Position numbers and translations under genes: made by a program
The notes under the pieces: generated by a model
Told to the model about the DNA's origin: nothing
What the model saw: the letters and a program-made list of their open reading frames with translations, nothing else
The model's database searches: none
Assembly (NCBI RefSeq): GCF_018603515.1
Contig: NZ_JACATN010000005.1
Span: 1 to 64,000, forward strand
DNA length: 64,000 nucleotides
From: Zobellia barbeyronii
Lineage (GTDB): Bacteria; Bacteroidota; Bacteroidia; Flavobacteriales; Flavobacteriaceae
Direction: 5' to 3'
Shown here: positions 8,304-16,530 of the stretch, piece by piece
Layout of the letters: the number at the start of each line of letters is the position of its first letter
How positions within the stretch are numbered: the first letter of the stretch is position 1

Positions 8304-9557
8304 TTATTCATCATTAATTTTTCTTAAGACACGACCACTCAAAGCTTGTAAGTTAATTGAGCTTACCTTCTCCCCTTTTTCGTTTAAATGAGGAGCATCC
8401 AAATCTACTTCTAGAGAACCAGTTTCATTAGCATTTACTAGTACTACTGCATGAGAAAAGTTCCTGCGAAATACACCACTTTCAACTTGAAAATAGTTAC
8501 TATCGGCTTTCCCAAAATTCCATGTATATTCTTCTCTCCAAGGAGAAGGGTCTTTATAAGCGTCCGTAACTTCTTGTTCGGAAAAATAGGTGTTGCCGTT
8601 GTTTACCAACCAATAACTAGCAAAGGCATAATAGAAGCCTTGATCATCCGAAGTAGAACTATGGGGTTGTACTAAAGTAATCTTACCATCTGCTTCATTA
8701 GTGACCACTTCAGTAATTTGAGGGGTATAACCTTCGGCATAATCAGAAAGATAATTTCCATTACTAAAAACAAGCCACCACTCGTCCAAACCACCATCTA
8801 GATGTTGCAAATAACTTTCCCAAACTCCAGGGTATAATCTTGTATTGGTAATATTTGCGATTCCTATTTTATTATCCGCCTTAAGTCTTGTGCTTATAGT
8901 AGTTAACATTGATTTATACGCCAATTGAAACTCCGTATTAGTTTCGTAGTTTTTTGGAAATACATTTTCATGATAGGTGTCTAGCGTATAGATGGCATTG
9001 TCCATCAACACGCCGTCCCAGTCATTAGCAACAAGCTCCTCACCTACTTGATTTGCCCATAGTTGTTGGTATTCGGTATTGCCAATATCCATTTGCCAGT
9101 GGTCGGCATACCCCGCATATTCCAATCGATTATCATTGGTGTCCAATAAAAACCATTCAGGATGATTAGTGTCTGCGTATTGAAAACCGACTCCAGTGGG
9201 TAGGTATTGATTATCCGCTCCATTTTCAACGGCGTAGCTTCTTGTAGAAGTAAGGTCTTTATAGACTAATGTTTTTATATCAGGGTTTACCGCCTTAAAT
9301 TTTTGAACGTATTCATGAAACCAAGCATTCATAACGATTAAATCTCGTCTAGGAGCTTCGGTCTCTATCAATGTATCTGGAATTTCCTCATGGTGCAGAT
9401 ACAACCAAAAAAGCTTTGTTTTATTAACTAATGTATCGGTAATGATCTCGTCTATAATATCAGGTTTAACAATGTTATTTTCATTCTCGTCTTTACTACA
9501 GCTTATAGAGAAAAAAACAATCCCTAGGAATAACAACTTGATAAAGATTCTACTCAT
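8304..9557 (-). CDS. Lipoprotein resembling putative glycoside hydrolases (GHL15-like)
   Basis: This 417-residue protein has a lipobox FSISC (Cys20) and should be anchored in the outer or inner membrane. The body looks like a (beta/alpha)8-barrel hydrolase, with conserved acidic motifs such as DWDGVLMDNAIY and an aromatic-rich stretch LDEWWLVFSNGNY. These resemble the putative glycoside hydrolase families GHL15/DUF4434-like. The C-terminal beta-rich part (about 340-417) could be a small accessory domain. The substrate is unknown. It is not in a SusCD-type polysaccharide locus. It is leftward, 126 bp upstream of the pyruvate kinase start, with no terminator between them that I can see. Confidence 0.6.
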   Translation of the reverse strand: MSRIFIKLLFLGIVFFSISCSKDENENNIVKPDIIDEIITDTLVNKTKLFWLYLHHEEIPDTLIETEAPRRDLIVMNAWFHEYVQKFKAVNPDIKTLVYKDLTSTRSYAVENGADNQYLPTGVGFQYADTNHPEWFLLDTNDNRLEYAGYADHWQMDIGNTEYQQLWANQVGEELVANDWDGVLMDNAIYTLDTYHENVFPKNYETNTEFQLAYKSMLTTISTRLKADNKIGIANITNTRLYPGVWESYLQHLDGGLDEWWLVFSNGNYLSDYAEGYTPQITEVVTNEADGKITLVQPHSSTSDDQGFYYAFASYWLVNNGNTYFSEQEVTDAYKDPSPWREEYTWNFGKADSNYFQVESGVFRRNFSHAVVLVNANETGSLEVDLDAPHLNEKGEKVSSINLQALSGRVLRKINDE

Positions 9558-9738
9558 TTTAGTGTTTTTAAAACCACAGAGGTAATGATTTTGTATGTAT
9601 TTATTACCCGATACAGGAAATGAAAGATGAAAACACTTTAAATGTAATGATTTATGTAGAAAGGGGGATTTTTATATACTTACTGAAGAATCTGAACAAC
9701 AGGTATTGTTTTGATCTTAACAAAAAAATCTATTATTT

Positions 9739-10101
9739 TTAATTATTAAAGTCTTTCGGTCCTTCTCCAACACCTTCATCGCCAGTGCCAATACTAATAT
9801 GCCATACTTTGTTTACAGAAGCATCTGAATTCTCTACATAGTTTAATTTAACCGGCTTTTCATTTCTTAATATATCATACCAATATTGAAAATCACTATC
9901 ATCTAACATTCCTACAAAAAGTGAACCCGCAATATAACCAACCGTATCTGTTGGCCTTGATGGCCAGAAATAAATAATAGCACTATTTACTACTCCACGC
10001 TCACTTCTACCTTTTAGTGAAAGGAAAAAACGATGAGCATTTGTATTAGTTCTACTCCTATTGGTACCAACCCTATATTCTGTTACGTTCAGAACTCCCA
10101 T
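9739..10101 (-). CDS. Hypothetical protein
   Basis: This 120-residue protein is of no family I recognise. It has no signal peptide. Predicted beta-rich segments (RFFLSLKG, SAIIYFWP, YIAGSLFVGML) alternate with polar loops, and the C-terminus is Gly-rich (GTGDEGVGEGP). Composition and codon use look like the neighbours, which supports a real gene. The upstream gene on the same strand is separated by a strong terminator at 10216-10253, so this gene must have its own promoter. Confidence 0.6.
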   Translation of the reverse strand: MGVLNVTEYRVGTNRSRTNTNAHRFFLSLKGRSERGVVNSAIIYFWPSRPTDTVGYIAGSLFVGMLDDSDFQYWYDILRNEKPVKLNYVENSDASVNKVWHISIGTGDEGVGEGPKDFNN

Positions 10102-10215
10102 ATCTTCTATTTTTTAATTAATTACTTTCTATACCGAAATTAGCGATAGAGTGTAAGTAAAAAATAGATGTTTGTATGAATGGTTGAATTCTTTGTGTAA
10201 ATATCAACTACATAC

Positions 10216-10253
10216 AAAAAAGGGTAATAACCATAATTGGTTATTACCCTTTT
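10216..10253 (-). terminator. Rho-independent terminator
   Basis: A perfect 12-bp stem (10222-10233 with 10238-10249) with a 4-nt loop is flanked by an A-run and a T-run. On the minus strand it terminates the HPF-like gene. Confidence 0.85.
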
Positions 10254-10308
10254 AATGAGATGATCTTATAGATGAATTCTTGTTTTTAAATGCAGCTTTC
10301 AAGAAAAC

Positions 10309-10632
10309 CTAAGCAGGTTTATGATTTTGCATCTTTCCAATAATTGTTTCTAAAGATGCTGTAAGTTTATCAATAGCTCCAGATACAGCAAGTTCAACAG
10401 TATCATCTTGACATGAAACGGCTATAGGTTGTTTACCAGCAATTCTGGTTTCCAACAAACATCGCATGTCCTTAATTCCTTCTTTTTTTCCATTTTCATC
10501 AGAGACATGGGCTTCTACTCTAGTAATATGGGATTCATAGTTTCTTAACCCCTCTTCTATCATGGAGGTGAAATAAGATTGGCCTCTTTCATTGCCGTTT
10601 ATTGTTTTATCAGTATTAAATAATATTGTCAT
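10309..10632 (-). CDS. HPF/RaiA-like ribosome-associated protein
   Basis: This 107-residue protein has the layout of the short HPF/RaiA domain. A helix with conserved ITRVEAHVSDENG is followed by a strand pair, then DDTVELAVSGAIDKLTASLETI, matching the second helix of the fold. The family binds the 30S subunit near the decoding centre and dimerises or silences ribosomes under stress. The protein lacks the C-terminal extension of long HPF. Sequence similarity to characterised members is modest, so a divergent paralogue is possible. A monocistronic gene is indicated by the terminator downstream at 10216-10253. Confidence 0.7.
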   Translation of the reverse strand: MTILFNTDKTINGNERGQSYFTSMIEEGLRNYESHITRVEAHVSDENGKKEGIKDMRCLLETRIAGKQPIAVSCQDDTVELAVSGAIDKLTASLETIIGKMQNHKPA

Positions 10633-11021
10633 AATTATATTTTTTTAGTTTAAGGAATCGTTTTTTAAGCTTTACTTTCTTTGGAACTGTTTACTGTTAT
10701 TTCAAATATGATTTGAAGTATTTCTGGGGAATATCTTAAATATTCTTATAAAACACTGAGCTATACTTGCTGTTTCTTATGATGTAAATCTATTAACTTG
10801 AAGCCTTAAAAAAGATGACAATTATCAGTTATAGAGCTTATCTTTTAATTTCAAACTTAGTGATATACACCTATTCACGAGAAATAGCTAACTATTAAGT
10901 ACATACAAGTATAGAAGGTAATGGATATATTATTCAAAAAAGATTATTCAGAAACATTTATGATTGATTTATAGTTTACAACCCAAAATTGAAGTGTTCT
11001 AATTATCATTTTTAGTACAAT
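10633..11021. other. Intergenic
   Basis: This is AT-rich sequence with no ORF or hairpin I can support. It separates the HPF-like gene from the terminator of the tRNA-like gene. Confidence 0.35.
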
Positions 11022-11055
11022 AAAAAAACAGGAGATCCTTTAGATCTCCTGTTTT
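11022..11055 (-). terminator. Rho-independent terminator of tRNA-like gene
   Basis: An 11-bp stem (11027-11037 with 11043-11053) is followed on the minus strand by a T-run. It lies 22 bp beyond the 3' end of the first tRNA-like gene and gives it a discrete transcript end. Confidence 0.8.
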
Positions 11056-11076
11056 ACAGTATTAAAATCCTCTTTG

Positions 11077-11147
11077 AGGCATCGAATGGATTCGAACCAT
11101 TATAAAGACTCTTGCGGAGTCTTGCCTAGCCATTCAGCCACAATGCC
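11077..11147 (-). tRNA. tRNA-Cys(GCA)-like, copy 1
   Basis: The 71-nt minus-strand sequence folds as a cloverleaf. The acceptor stem is GGCATTG/CGATGCC, the D stem is 3 bp, and the anticodon stem is AGACT/AGTCT. The loop CCGCAAG places GCA at 34-36, the variable loop is 4 nt, and the T arm AATGG/CCATT carries TTCGAAT. The discriminator base is U, as required for cysteine charging. CCA is not encoded. Oddities: position 33 is C instead of the near-universal U, and 32-38 can pair as C-G, which would shrink the loop to five bases. An identical copy lies at 13478-13548. Confidence 0.75.
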
Positions 11148-11203
11148 ATAAAATTTGAATTCAATCTTTTCTAACTTTCAAAACTAATGTACTCACTCAG
11201 TTT

Positions 11204-12391
11204 CTAATTGCTAGGGACTTCTATAGGTAAAAGAATACTAAATTTAGAACCTCCATTTTTTTCTGGTTTAATAGAAATACGCCCTTTATGTAATTCTACT
11301 ATCTTTTTACAAAATGCTAATCCCAATCCTTTGCCATAACTATTATCAGAATTTTGTAAAGGTCTAAAAATATCATCTCCGCTGTAGCTCTGAAACCCAA
11401 GAGTATTATCTCTAAAAGTAATACGTATATATTCTATATAACGATAGGCTCCTTTTAACGCCTGATGATAGTTTTCTGTTACCTTACTGGTTGAAATATG
11501 AATAGAACTTGATTTCTCGGAAGACCTGTATTGATAGGAGTTTTTTAATAGCTCGCTAAACAGAATGGTCAACTTTGGGATATCACCATACACCTCTTTC
11601 ATTTCCATTTCACCATATATTATCTCTAACGGCAGGTTACCTGTTTTTATTATGGCATCCTCTAATATAGTCTCAAAACTGGCTTTTAGATAATGTAGTT
11701 TTTTATAGTCCAGTGCATGATAGACTTGTAAACGTTTAACAAGGGCATGGCTGTTTTCTGAAATTTGTAAAACTCGTTTTAAATAATGTCGAGATTTCTC
11801 CTCTTGAGATTTCAAATCAGAAAAATCTTCTAACCGGCTCGCAAAAATTGAAATTTTATGCAATGGTTCCTGTAAATCGTGCGCTAATATTTTGTTGAAC
11901 TCAATCTGTTCTTTGTTTATCCGTGACTGATTTTGTAATTGATCTTCTAAAAGTGTTCGGCTAATTTCTAACTGGGCTTTGGTCTTAATTAAAAGCTCAT
12001 TTTCCTGAAGTGCTTTTTCCGCATCGCGCCTAGCGTCCAAAATCCTTTTCTCAAAATCATTACGTTTAGACATCTTAAGACCTGCTCCGGTTACATACTC
12101 TACGCCGTTCTTTTTGATAAAAGACATGTTAATGAGCACGGGTATTTCCTCCCCCTTTTTTGAGCGGAGAGAAATAAAAATCTCCTTAATATCATTTTGA
12201 ATGAGAAGCATGGGAAAGAAATGCGTCTTATATAAAATACGACTACCTCCGGATAATAAATCCTCAAACCTTAAGGTATTTAGAATCTCATGGTCTTCAT
12301 AACCTAAAGCTTCCATCATTAAATCATTGACATAATTTATATGATGGTCAACCAGAAAGGAGAACAGAAAGCAGGGTGCATTTTCGTTCAA
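11204..12391 (-). CDS. PAS-domain sensor histidine kinase
   Basis: This 395-residue protein has no membrane segment and should be cytosolic. An N-terminal PAS domain (about 1-110) is followed by a coiled coil (about 112-160). The HisKA domain has the phospho-acceptor His171 in LAHDLQEP. An HATPase domain follows, with LFSELLKN (N box), a degenerate DNTLGF and KGLGLAFC (G2 box). It autophosphorylates in response to a PAS ligand; no response regulator is adjacent. Its start lies 5 bp after the stop of the upstream RsbQ-like hydrolase, so the two are an operon. This mirrors the RsbQ-RsbP pair of Bacillus, where the PAS protein is a phosphatase instead. Confidence 0.88.
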   Translation of the reverse strand: MNENAPCFLFSFLVDHHINYVNDLMMEALGYEDHEILNTLRFEDLLSGGSRILYKTHFFPMLLIQNDIKEIFISLRSKKGEEIPVLINMSFIKKNGVEYVTGAGLKMSKRNDFEKRILDARRDAEKALQENELLIKTKAQLEISRTLLEDQLQNQSRINKEQIEFNKILAHDLQEPLHKISIFASRLEDFSDLKSQEEKSRHYLKRVLQISENSHALVKRLQVYHALDYKKLHYLKASFETILEDAIIKTGNLPLEIIYGEMEMKEVYGDIPKLTILFSELLKNSYQYRSSEKSSSIHISTSKVTENYHQALKGAYRYIEYIRITFRDNTLGFQSYSGDDIFRPLQNSDNSYGKGLGLAFCKKIVELHKGRISIKPEKNGGSKFSILLPIEVPSN

Positions 12392-12396
12392 AATTT

Positions 12397-13218
12397 TTAT
12401 AGCTGATTAGGTTCAAGTTCTTTTGAAATAAAATTTTGAATACACTCAATAGTCTCTTCTGGGTGACTCATGTGTGGACAATGGCCTGTAGCTTGCATAA
12501 ACACCATTCTACTATCTTCTAATCTTTCGTGAATATATTTACCTACCTGTTCCGGAGCTATATCATCTTGTGCACATTGTAGAATTAGGCTGGGAACCTG
12601 TACTTTTTTAAGATCTTCCCGGTTGTCCGAGAAAAAAGTAACTCGCGCAAAACTTCTCGTAATTTTATTATCCATGGAGCAGAAACTACTTGCGAGTTCT
12701 TCTGTGAGTTCTGGCTTATCTGAATTTTTCATTACTATAGGCGCCAAATAATTTGACCACTCTACATAATTATTTTCCATTACGTCAAGCAACTCCTCCA
12801 AATCCCTTTGTTCAAAACCACCAACATAATCTTCTTTGTTGATATAACAGCTAGATGGGCAAACGAATACCATGGAATTAAACAATTCAGGATGTTGAAT
12901 AGAAGCAAGTACTCCAATCATTGAGCTTACCGAATGCCCAATAAATACAACATCTTTCAATTGGAGTTCCGTACAAATTTCAATTATATCTGATGCATAC
13001 CCTTGAAGGGAAGCATACTTGCTTTCGTTATAGGAAGCCATTTCGGATTTACCGCAACCTACATAATCAAAAAGTACAATTTTATAATCTTGTTCAAATG
13101 CAGGGGTAATGTAACGCCACATGACTTGATCACAACCAAATCCGTGGGCGAACATGAGCGCCTTTTTACCGTTTCCAAAAACTTTTACGTTGTTTCGTTT
13201 CAGTACATTCATAAACAC
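12397..13218 (-). CDS. RsbQ-like alpha/beta hydrolase
   Basis: This 273-residue protein (or 271 if it starts at Met3) carries the alpha/beta-hydrolase oxyanion motif AHGFGCDQ, the nucleophile Ser96 in IGHSVSSM, an Asp at 218 or 219 and His246 in GHCPHMSHP. These motifs and their spacing match RsbQ of Bacillus subtilis and the plant receptors D14 and KAI2. In Bacillus, RsbQ is needed to activate the PAS-containing phosphatase RsbP under energy stress, probably by making or delivering a small ligand. Here the next gene, 5 bp downstream, encodes a PAS histidine kinase. A ligand-supply role for that PAS domain is inference. Confidence 0.88.
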   Translation of the reverse strand: MFMNVLKRNNVKVFGNGKKALMFAHGFGCDQVMWRYITPAFEQDYKIVLFDYVGCGKSEMASYNESKYASLQGYASDIIEICTELQLKDVVFIGHSVSSMIGVLASIQHPELFNSMVFVCPSSCYINKEDYVGGFEQRDLEELLDVMENNYVEWSNYLAPIVMKNSDKPELTEELASSFCSMDNKITRSFARVTFFSDNREDLKKVQVPSLILQCAQDDIAPEQVGKYIHERLEDSRMVFMQATGHCPHMSHPEETIECIQNFISKELEPNQL

Positions 13219-13288
13219 AAGAATACTAATTGATTTTAATTGATAAAACAGTTAATACTTCAGTAATAAAAAGAGTTTATACCTCGTT

Positions 13289-13387
13289 CTATTTAGCTTT
13301 TTTCAATCTTTTTTCTTCTTTCTTTTCTTTTGCAGTTTTTGCAGGTTCTTTCTTTACGTTCTTCTTGGAGTCTTGACCTTTTGCCAT
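13289..13387 (-). CDS. Lys-rich conserved microprotein
   Basis: This ORF of 32 codons starts MAKGQDSKKNVKKEP and continues with KTAKEKKEEK, ending in a TAG codon. Almost half of the residues are Lys and the rest are small or acidic, so it is probably unstructured and could bind nucleic acid. I recall similar Lys-rich microproteins in Bacteroidota, which supports a real gene, but I know of no function. It is leftward between the second tRNA-like gene and the RsbQ-like gene. Confidence 0.65.
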   Translation of the reverse strand: MAKGQDSKKNVKKEPAKTAKEKKEEKRLKKAK

Positions 13388-13477
13388 GATTATAGTTTTT
13401 GTTTGTTTATACTTTATTCTTACTTCAATTCAAAATAAATCCTTTCTCAGATCATTTAATCTCTTAAATTTATTTTG

Positions 13478-13548
13478 AGGCATCGAATGGATTCGAACCA
13501 TTATAAAGACTCTTGCGGAGTCTTGCCTAGCCATTCAGCCACAATGCC
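13478..13548 (-). tRNA. tRNA-Cys(GCA)-like, copy 2
   Basis: This is identical over all 71 nt to the copy at 11077-11147, including the C33 anticodon loop CCGCAAG and the U73 discriminator. Similarity stops within a few bases of both ends, so only the tRNA itself is duplicated. No terminator hairpin follows this copy, unlike copy 1. It lies 12 bp downstream of the next leftward gene. Confidence 0.75.
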
Positions 13549-13560
13549 TTAACTACTCTT

Positions 13561-13953
13561 CTATTCTTCGTTTGTGATCTCCTCTTCGGCTTGAGCTGCA
13601 CTTTCATTTGCAATATCAGCAGCACTTTTTCTATTCAATAGTCTTTCTGATACTTTATAGCTTGCTGAATACTTGAGATTAGCTTGTTGTTTTTTAAAAT
13701 CAGAAAAAGCCCTTTTGTACCATTTAGGATCAGTTGCTTTTTTTCTGTAATCTTCATTTACTTTTACATCCAAGAAATCCTCATCTAGCCGAGGTTTCAT
13801 TTCATATATTCCAATTCCAAATTGCTCAATACGTTCTAAAACTGTTTCAAAATCTGCTTCAGAGAAATACTGTATTGAATCAGAATCAAAACCGTCATTA
13901 AGGTTATTTAAATTCTGAAAGATATTTTGTTCAAGAAATTCTGTTTTTTCCAT
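13561..13953 (-). CDS. Hypothetical acidic protein
   Basis: This is a 130-residue protein if it starts at MEKTEF; an in-frame Met at 14001 would add 16 residues. No family was recognised. It is helical and acidic, with a run of alternating charged residues (RLDEDFLDVKVNEDYRKK) and an acidic tail ending in EEEITNEE. There is no signal peptide or membrane segment. It is followed on the same strand by a tRNA-like gene only 12 bp after the stop, so both might be on one transcript. Confidence 0.55.
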   Translation of the reverse strand: MEKTEFLEQNIFQNLNNLNDGFDSDSIQYFSEADFETVLERIEQFGIGIYEMKPRLDEDFLDVKVNEDYRKKATDPKWYKRAFSDFKKQQANLKYSASYKVSERLLNRKSAADIANESAAQAEEEITNEE

Positions 13954-14129
13954 AGTATACATTCGTGTCAATTGGATTTTATCATAACTGATAAACTCCA
14001 TATATAGCTAAGATAATACTCTTTTATTTAATTTTTGAAATTCTCTTACTTATCAATTTTGGCTTTTGTAGGAATCTGGTAAACCTTCTATTTTTCCGTA
14101 CTCATCGTTTTACCTTGAAAATTAACTAT

Positions 14130-14162
14130 AAAAAACCTCCTAAATCAATCTGATAAGGAGGT
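14130..14162 (-). terminator. Probable terminator
   Basis: ACCTCCT at 14135-14141 pairs with AGGAGGT at 14156-14162, followed on the minus strand by a T-run. It suits the leftward gene ending at 14241. The loop of 14 nt is large, so confidence is moderate. Confidence 0.5.
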
Positions 14163-14240
14163 AAATAAACTAATGAAATAATAAAAAATAGTACTCAATC
14201 AACTATAAACAAATAGTTTACGTTCCGGACGTGAACTAAA

Positions 14241-15023
14241 CTACTCCATAAAATTTGGATTAAACCAAAAATCTATAGTTACCGCTTCTGGTCCTTTATC
14301 TTGTTTTGGAGGACCACTGGGTCTGGAGCCACTTCCGCCTCCTCTAGGACCACCACCTTGTCCTCCACCTCCTCTAGGGCCTCCGCCAGAACCGCCTCCT
14401 TGGCCTCCACTGCCAAAGCTTAAACTGGAATCTTTATCCTTCGTATCCTTTTTTATTTTTGGGGTTACGACACCTATAGAAAATTTAGAAAAATCAATTT
14501 CATTATCAGCTATGTATTGTTTAGGCATCTTTAGTTCATAGCGTAAAAGCTTTTCTTCTACCTCATAATTATAAGTTATGGAGATACCCAAATTGTTAAG
14601 GTCCAAATGAAAATCTTCTTCAAAATCTAGGTTGTTGTATTTTGCCATTTTTGGCATTTCTTCTATCACTTCTAAGATATCTGGCCCTTGCTTCTCATCC
14701 TCTTCAAATTCGTCACTATTACCTTCTTTTCCATCGCGTCCTCGTTGGGGTAGTTTTACTTCGGAAGGGTATTGAACGGATACGTTCTTTTTTTTCTTCC
14801 CCTTTACATCAAAATAAACAAAGAGTCCGCGGTGTAACATAGAAAGCATGGTTGGGCGATCAGCGGTACTAAGTTCTACATAAATGTTATCGGTATCCAT
14901 AGAACTATTATAGGTTATATGGTCTTCAATTTTTTCTTCTAGTTCTTGAGCATAGGTTTCTACAAATGCAAACAAAATTATTACACTGAGCGATAATCTA
15001 ACTTTATTTAAGGTAATCCTCAT
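14241..15023 (-). CDS. Secreted protein with Gly-rich C-terminal region
   Basis: This 260-residue protein has a signal peptide (about 1-25, ending ETYAQ). The middle part has beta-strand-like segments and acidic linkers (GNSDEFEEDEKQ). Residues 204-246 are a low-complexity stretch built from GGG, GQGGG, PRGGG and SGSRPSGPP units, then a short ordered tail ending FNPNFME. No family was recognised. The Gly/Pro-rich run may be a flexible linker to a C-terminal patch. It is presumably periplasmic or surface-exposed. Confidence 0.65.
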   Translation of the reverse strand: MRITLNKVRLSLSVIILFAFVETYAQELEEKIEDHITYNSSMDTDNIYVELSTADRPTMLSMLHRGLFVYFDVKGKKKKNVSVQYPSEVKLPQRGRDGKEGNSDEFEEDEKQGPDILEVIEEMPKMAKYNNLDFEEDFHLDLNNLGISITYNYEVEEKLLRYELKMPKQYIADNEIDFSKFSIGVVTPKIKKDTKDKDSSLSFGSGGQGGGSGGGPRGGGGQGGGPRGGGSGSRPSGPPKQDKGPEAVTIDFWFNPNFME

Positions 15024-15340
15024 TCTTCTGTATTTCAGTTTCTTACGATTAGAAGCAAACCTAATGAATACCCAGAAGCTATTTCAGTACTATCAGCGAA
15101 TTGGCCTTTGTTTATAGCCAATGAGAGCTTATTCTAAGTGAAGGATTTTAAATTATTTTTTATTGAGGTTGAAGTACAACTCATTACTTCTGTCAAATAA
15201 AAAGGGAATCTATTTTTTCTCTAACTTACTCACGCTAAAAGCTATATGAAAATCGTCTAGAAATTGTGAATATCTATTCGTTATTTTGGATTTTTGAGCT
15301 AAAGCTTAACCTTATATTTGATACCCATAAACAAAGAGAT
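15024..15340. other. Divergent intergenic region
   Basis: This lies between divergent genes and should hold both promoters. No exact TAnnTTTG box, hairpin or further ORF was found. Confidence 0.3.
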
Positions 15341-15901
15341 ATGAGTGCAACGTGGTATGAATGTAAGGTAAAATATAGAAAACTTGATGAAACATCAGGT
15401 ACACAAAAGGTAAAGACAGAACCTTTTTTGGTAGATGCAATTTCATATACCGAAGCAGAAAGTAGAATTACGGAAGAAATGTCTGTTTACTTGAGTGACA
15501 CTGAAGAAATTAAGATTACGAATATTAAAGTAGCTAACTACGCAGAAATACATCCGTTTGAGAATTCTGACAGATGGTTTAAGTCTAGAGTGTCTTTAAT
15601 TGCTTTTGACGAAGAGAGCGGTAAAGAGCGTAAAACAAATATGTATTTGTTGATACAGGCTAATGACGTAAAGGAAGCGTATGATAACACTATTGGTGTA
15701 ATGAAAGATACCATGGGTGAATATACTATACCTGCAATTTCTGAATCTCCTATTGTTGACGTTTTCCCATACTTTTCTGGTGAAGAAGACGATATGAAGC
15801 GATTGGAGAAATTTACAATGTTAAAGAATTCTGTTCCTGTAGACAATAGCATGGACGAAGAATTAGAAATGGCAGATGCCCTTGTTACCGAGGAAGAGTA
15901 A
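15341..15901 (+). CDS. DUF4494 domain protein
   Basis: This 186-residue protein starts at MSATWYECKVKY, which matches the usual N-terminus of the Bacteroidota DUF4494 family. The in-frame start at 15266 would add 25 atypical residues. Typical features are the FLVDAISYTEAE stretch near residue 30 and the DRWFKSRV segment. The function of the family is unknown. The tail is acidic (DEELEMADALVTEEE). A strong terminator follows at 15924-15957, so the gene ends its transcript. Confidence 0.85.
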   Translation: MSATWYECKVKYRKLDETSGTQKVKTEPFLVDAISYTEAESRITEEMSVYLSDTEEIKITNIKVANYAEIHPFENSDRWFKSRVSLIAFDEESGKERKTNMYLLIQANDVKEAYDNTIGVMKDTMGEYTIPAISESPIVDVFPYFSGEEDDMKRLEKFTMLKNSVPVDNSMDEELEMADALVTEEE

Positions 15902-15923
15902 CAAGTAAATTTTAATATTATAG

Positions 15924-15957
15924 AAGTCCATCTAAAATTATTTAGATGGACTTTTTT
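15924..15957 (+). terminator. Rho-independent terminator
   Basis: A perfect 13-bp stem (15924-15936 with 15941-15953) with a 4-nt loop runs into a T-run. It terminates the DUF4494 gene. Confidence 0.85.
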
Positions 15958-16182
15958 ATTTTATACATGTATGATTTTTTAAGAAACAAGATAGCTAGAT
16001 TTCATTAGTATAGGTGTTCCATGGATTTTTCAAATCTATCCAGAGTTTCACCATTAACATAGGATTAAGCCACAAATCCTTTAGAGTTCAAAAAAAACTC
16101 TAGACATTCAAACTTATAGTTATATACTAGCTACTTTTAACTTTCAAATACTAACAATAGCTATTTTAGAAACGCCATCTGC

Positions 16183-16524
16183 ATGCTAACTATTTTTACT
16201 TTTTTCTCCGCTTTTTCATTCCTGTTTTTTGGTTTTGGATGTTTCTTTATACCTCAAATGAAAAATGAATTCATAAGATATGGTTTAGCTAAATTTAGAA
16301 AAGTAGTTGGAGTATTACAGCTTGTTGGAGGTTTAGGGTTACTGCTTGGGTATTTTTATTCCCCAATAGTACAAGCCGCAGCCGCGTTAAGTCTTTCTAT
16401 TCTTATGGTTTTGGGCTTCGCTGTTCGCTTAAAAATCAGGGATGGTATTTTCCAATCTGCACCTTCCCTATTATATGCTATATTAAATGGTTATATCTAT
16501 TACAAGCTAATTATAGCAATCTAA
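16183..16524 (+). CDS. DoxX-like small membrane protein A
   Basis: This 113-residue protein has four hydrophobic segments in the arrangement of DoxX-like proteins (PF13564). GVLQLVGGLGLLLGYF forms the second helix and VRLKIRDG the conserved loop before the last helix. The family is of uncertain function, with links to thiosulfate oxidation and redox stress in other groups. It is convergent with a second DoxX-like gene only 6 bp away, whose loop LKIKDPIKKSLPA matches its own LKIRDGIFQSAPS. Confidence 0.7.
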   Translation: MLTIFTFFSAFSFLFFGFGCFFIPQMKNEFIRYGLAKFRKVVGVLQLVGGLGLLLGYFYSPIVQAAAALSLSILMVLGFAVRLKIRDGIFQSAPSLLYAILNGYIYYKLIIAI

Positions 16525-16530
16525 CACGAA

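Noticed and set aside
11077-13548. A full integrative element between the tRNA copies
   Set aside because: No integrase, transposase or terminal inverted repeat is present; only the direct repeats support it.
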